A stretch of DNA of 16,215 nt from CBCXVS01 sp965178525. GTDB taxonomy: Bacteria; Tectomicrobia; Entotheonellia; Entotheonellales; Entotheonellaceae. Each line of letters opens with the position of its first letter. Position 1 is the first letter of the stretch. This document shows positions 14,376 to 16,215 of this stretch, piece by piece. The translations under genes were made by a program, and so were the position numbers. The notes under the pieces were generated by a model. It had not been told where the DNA came from and did no database searches. It was given only the letters and a program-made list of their open reading frames with translations. The stretch spans positions 1-16,215 of the forward strand of contig CBCXVS010000181.1 of the NCBI GenBank assembly GCA_965178525.1, in the 5' to 3' direction.

Positions 14376-15185
14376 ATGATGCAACGCCGTATCCCGCTCC
14401 TCCTTCTGGTCCTGTGTAGTCTCTGTGTGCCTCGCCTCAGCTTTGCCGCTCCCGAACTTCCCCCGGACCTGTTGGAATTGCAGGTCAAGGGGATTGCGTT
14501 GGACCCGGATGGGAACGTGTCCATTGTCATTCTCGAGGCGCGTGCCAACCACAAAGCGTTTCCGATATGGATTGGCCAGCAAGAAGCCCAAGCGATTTAC
14601 ATCGAAATGGAAGAGGTCGTGCCCCCCCGGCCGTTAACACACGTGTTGTTGCAGAATGTTCTGACGGATTTGGATGTCAAAGTCGTGCGCATTGTGATCC
14701 ATGCTTTGCGTGAGAATACGTTTTATGCCTCTATCCTGCTGCAGCAGGGTCCCAAGATTCACACGATCGATGCACGCCCGAGTGATGCCATTGCGCTGGC
14801 GCTCGGCGCCAAAGCGCCGATTTTCGTTGCCCCCAATGTGCTCGCGGAGGTACGTACGGTACGCTTGTCTGACCAGGAGTCGGGACAGCCGTTGGCCAAA
14901 ACATTCGGTATGCATCTGCAGAGTCTCAATGATGACTTGGCGCATGCGTTTCATCTGTCCAATACGGATGGGGTGTTGGTGGCGTTCGTTGAAAAGGGCA
15001 GCAAGACGGCGCAGCATGGCATTCGCCGTGGAGATGTCATTACCAGTGTGAATGGCCAGAGGATCAAGACCGTCGACGATGTCCTGTCGACCTTGACCAA
15101 CGCGTCTGTGCCTCAGCATGTCTTGCGGGTGACGCGTGATCGACAGGCCGTGACCATTTTGCTCCCTCGCTCGGCTCTCGAATAG
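14376..15185 (+). CDS. exported bifunctional-nuclease-domain (DUF151) protein with C-terminal PDZ domain
   Basis: A 269-residue two-domain protein. Residues 1-24 form a signal peptide (RRIPLLLLVLCSLCVPRLSFA then APEL), so it should act in the periplasm. Residues 32-160 are a bifunctional-nuclease (BFN/DUF151) domain with FPIWIGQQEAQAI, RPLTHVLLQNVL and the IDARPSDAIALALGAKAPIF block. Residues 176-265 are an HtrA/DegP-type PDZ domain with GVLVAFVEKGSKTAQHG, IRRGDVITSVNGQRI and a final strand. BFN proteins are usually cytoplasmic and single-domain, so export and fusion to a peptide-binding PDZ domain are notable. Nuclease activity should not be assumed here. The ATG at 14376 lies five bases after AAAGGAG; the adjacent ATG at 14379 is also possible. 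The stop is 12 bases before thiE, so they share a transcript. Confidence 0.85.
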   Translation: MMQRRIPLLLLVLCSLCVPRLSFAAPELPPDLLELQVKGIALDPDGNVSIVILEARANHKAFPIWIGQQEAQAIYIEMEEVVPPRPLTHVLLQNVLTDLDVKVVRIVIHALRENTFYASILLQQGPKIHTIDARPSDAIALALGAKAPIFVAPNVLAEVRTVRLSDQESGQPLAKTFGMHLQSLNDDLAHAFHLSNTDGVLVAFVEKGSKTAQHGIRRGDVITSVNGQRIKTVDDVLSTLTNASVPQHVLRVTRDRQAVTILLPRSALE

Positions 15186-15197
15186 GACTATCGTGCT

Positions 15198-15848
15198 ATG
15201 GCATTTGCCGATTGTTCACTCTATTTGATTACGGACCGCCACCTCGCACGGGGCCGGTCAACGGTGGATGTGGTGCGGGCGGCCTTGGCAGGCGGTGTGA
15301 ATGTCGTGCAGTTACGTGACAAAGAGGTGGACACGGCGTTGATGGTGGAGGACGGTTTGCGTGTCCATGACCTGACCGCGCGCGCCAATGTGCCTCTGAT
15401 TATCAATGACCGTATCGACGTCGCACTGGCTCTGGAGGCGGAAGGGGCTCATGTGGGCCAGACAGATCTGCCGGCAACCATGGCCCGGCGGGTGTGGCCG
15501 ACGCCAGGCATTCTCGGCGTGTCAACGTCTACGGTGACGATGGCCCAACGGGCGTGTCAGCAGGGTGCGGACTACATTGGTTTTGGCCCGCTGTATGCCA
15601 CGACGACGAAACAGACGGCGGCGTCACCGCGGGGGCTTGACATGCTGCCCGAGGTGTTGCAGGCGGTCCCCATACCCGTGGTCGTTTTGGGCGGGATTTC
15701 GCCGGCCAATATGGCGCAGGTCGTGGCCGCAGGCGCCGATCACGTCGCCGTGTGTTCGGCTATCGTGGCGGCCGAGGATGTACAACGCGCGGCCGCAAGC
15801 CTGCGAGAAAGCTTGGAGAAGGCTCGCGCCAAGCGGCGTGCTTCTTAG
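15198..15848 (+). CDS. thiE: thiamine-phosphate synthase
   Basis: ThiE joins hydroxymethylpyrimidine diphosphate and thiazole phosphate to make thiamine phosphate, a cytoplasmic TIM-barrel enzyme. At 216 residues it has the family length. Visible family motifs are YLITDR (9-14), VVQLRDKE (36-43), LIINDRIDVAL (67-77), GAHVGQTDLP (83-92), GVST (107-110), GADYIGFGPLYATTTK (123-138), VVLGGIS (162-168) and GADHVAVCSAI (179-189). These include the Gln-x-Arg-x-Lys, Asn-Asp and Thr-Lys positions that bind substrate phosphates and magnesium. The ATG at 15198 is 12 bases past the upstream stop, with an AGGA about ten bases before it. No TPP riboswitch is seen upstream, in line with it being the second gene of a pair. 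Other thiamine genes are absent from the window. Confidence 0.94.
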   Translation: MAFADCSLYLITDRHLARGRSTVDVVRAALAGGVNVVQLRDKEVDTALMVEDGLRVHDLTARANVPLIINDRIDVALALEAEGAHVGQTDLPATMARRVWPTPGILGVSTSTVTMAQRACQQGADYIGFGPLYATTTKQTAASPRGLDMLPEVLQAVPIPVVVLGGISPANMAQVVAAGADHVAVCSAIVAAEDVQRAAASLRESLEKARAKRRAS

Positions 15849-15865
15849 CTTGCATCTTCTATTTT

Positions 15866-15890
15866 AGCTAACAGCTAACAGCTAACAGCT
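15866..15890. repeat. heptamer tandem repeat, 3.6 copies
   Basis: AGCTAAC is repeated three times exactly and then partly (AGCT), 18 bases after the thiE stop, in the convergent spacer before the small minus-strand ORF. AGCT is self-complementary, so the RNA could form small stems, but no U-tract or classic terminator follows. Confidence 0.9.
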
Positions 15891-15915
15891 CTTCAAAATT
15901 TGCGGTGCGCAACAC

Positions 15916-16089
15916 TTAGTGGGACTGCTTCAGGGTGTTGAGGAATGTTTCCCAGTATTGAAGATGTCCCGCTAGGCGTTGGGCCTCCTCGGGTCTCTGC
16001 AACTGGCTTTGACAGGCTCGGCAACGCTTCATAAAATCGTCAACGAGCGAGATGATGACCGCGTCATCTTCGTGTAGGGCGCGTTCCAT
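15916..16089 (-). CDS. small hypothetical protein, start uncertain or 5'-truncated
   Basis: An open frame of 57 residues from the ATG at 16089, ending in GHLQYWETFLNTLKQSH. The composition is protein-like and helical: acidic and hydrophobic residues alternate (ALHEDDAVIISLVDDFMKRC) and there is one C-x-x-C pair (KRCRACQS). The same frame stays open and looks coding upstream of the ATG (TEEFQQFIQEHLDLMERAL) as far as a TAA at 16147-16149, with no standard start in between. The ATG has no good ribosome site. So this may be a fragment of a longer gene broken by a frameshift or stop, or a small gene with an unusual start. I do not recognise the family. A competing frame at 16029-16211 gives a Ser/Arg-rich shadow without a sensible composition. 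Confidence 0.45.
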   Translation of the reverse strand: MERALHEDDAVIISLVDDFMKRCRACQSQLQRPEEAQRLAGHLQYWETFLNTLKQSH

Positions 16090-16215
16090 GAGGTCGAGAT
16101 GCTCTTGGATGAATTGCTGAAATTCCTCCGTTGAACCAGAATGGCCTTAAGTGAAGCTCTAACTGCTGGTCGTGTCAACGGTTGACGCAACACATGAGGG
16201 GGTTTTGTCATGAGG
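16090..16215. other. window edge: short palindrome and direct repeat, no gene seen
   Basis: Upstream of the small ORF the sequence holds GTCAAC-G-GTTGAC (16174-16186), a 6-base inverted repeat that could be an operator half-site pair. The heptamer CATGAGG also occurs twice (16193-16199 and 16209-16215). A TTGACG overlaps the palindrome on the + strand but no matching -10 box follows within the window. I see no convincing gene start here. Confidence 0.3.

Noticed and set aside
11859..15856. The 12-mer TTAGCTTGCATC occurs at both 11859-11870 and 15845-15856, each at a gene's stop codon beside a heptamer repeat
   Set aside because: The genes are on opposite strands and the match is short; probably coincidence, though a genome search could show whether it is a repeat-associated tag.
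15849..15915. Possible terminator after thiE from the AGCT-containing repeat
   Set aside because: Stems would be only four pairs and there is no U-tract.
1..16215. CRISPR array or phage defence system
   Set aside because: No regularly spaced repeats of 23-40 bases, and no Cas, restriction or toxin-antitoxin motifs; the repeats present are 7-bp tandem arrays without spacers.

Overview
The window reads as a chromosomal piece of a diderm (Gram-negative-type) bacterium. It encodes an ExbB/ExbD/TonB energy-transduction set, a small LptM-like lipoprotein, secreted TPR proteins, DapB (diaminopimelate route to peptidoglycan and lysine), FtsK and ThiE. Base composition is moderately GC-rich. Three different 7-bp tandem repeats lie between genes. 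This would fit a deeply branching proteobacterium-like lineage (deltaproteobacterial, Tectomicrobia or NC10 type), but I cannot place it from the sequence alone.

Layout. (1) 1-1495: an IS630-family transposase gene on the + strand; its last codons run convergently into the 3' end of the next gene. (2) 1463-14217: one long minus-strand run that is probably a single transcription unit or a few overlapping ones, read from right to left. The order is ftsK (broken by two frameshifts), a 57-residue LptM-like lipoprotein, dapB, a 764-residue TPR protein, a 1002-residue TPR protein, exbB, exbD, tonB, a cysteine-cluster (YkgJ/DUF3109-like) protein, and a D-Ala-D-Ala-ligase-like ATP-grasp enzyme that appears to start at CTG. 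(3) 14218-14375: a divergent intergenic region with a plausible sigma-70-type promoter facing right. (4) 14376-15848: a + strand pair, an exported bifunctional-nuclease-domain/PDZ fusion followed by thiE. (5) 15849-16215: a heptamer repeat, a probable small minus-strand ORF whose start is uncertain, and a short stretch with a palindrome.

How the genes may work together. Almost everything in the minus-strand run concerns the cell envelope: division and chromosome segregation (FtsK), LPS-translocon maturation (LptM-like), precursor synthesis (DapB), stem-peptide ligation (Ddl-like), and a proton-motive-force-driven TonB complex with two large periplasmic TPR proteins. The larger TPR protein starts its mature region with a TonB-box-like segment. 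My main hypothesis is a Tol-Pal-like or TonB2-like envelope machine in which TonB energises a TPR scaffold and is co-expressed with peptidoglycan and division genes. No TolB, Pal or TonB-dependent receptor is encoded here.

The main oddities are the two ftsK frameshifts, one of them an exact 8-bp tandem duplication. Both fall in or just before the motor domain and leave the membrane domain intact.
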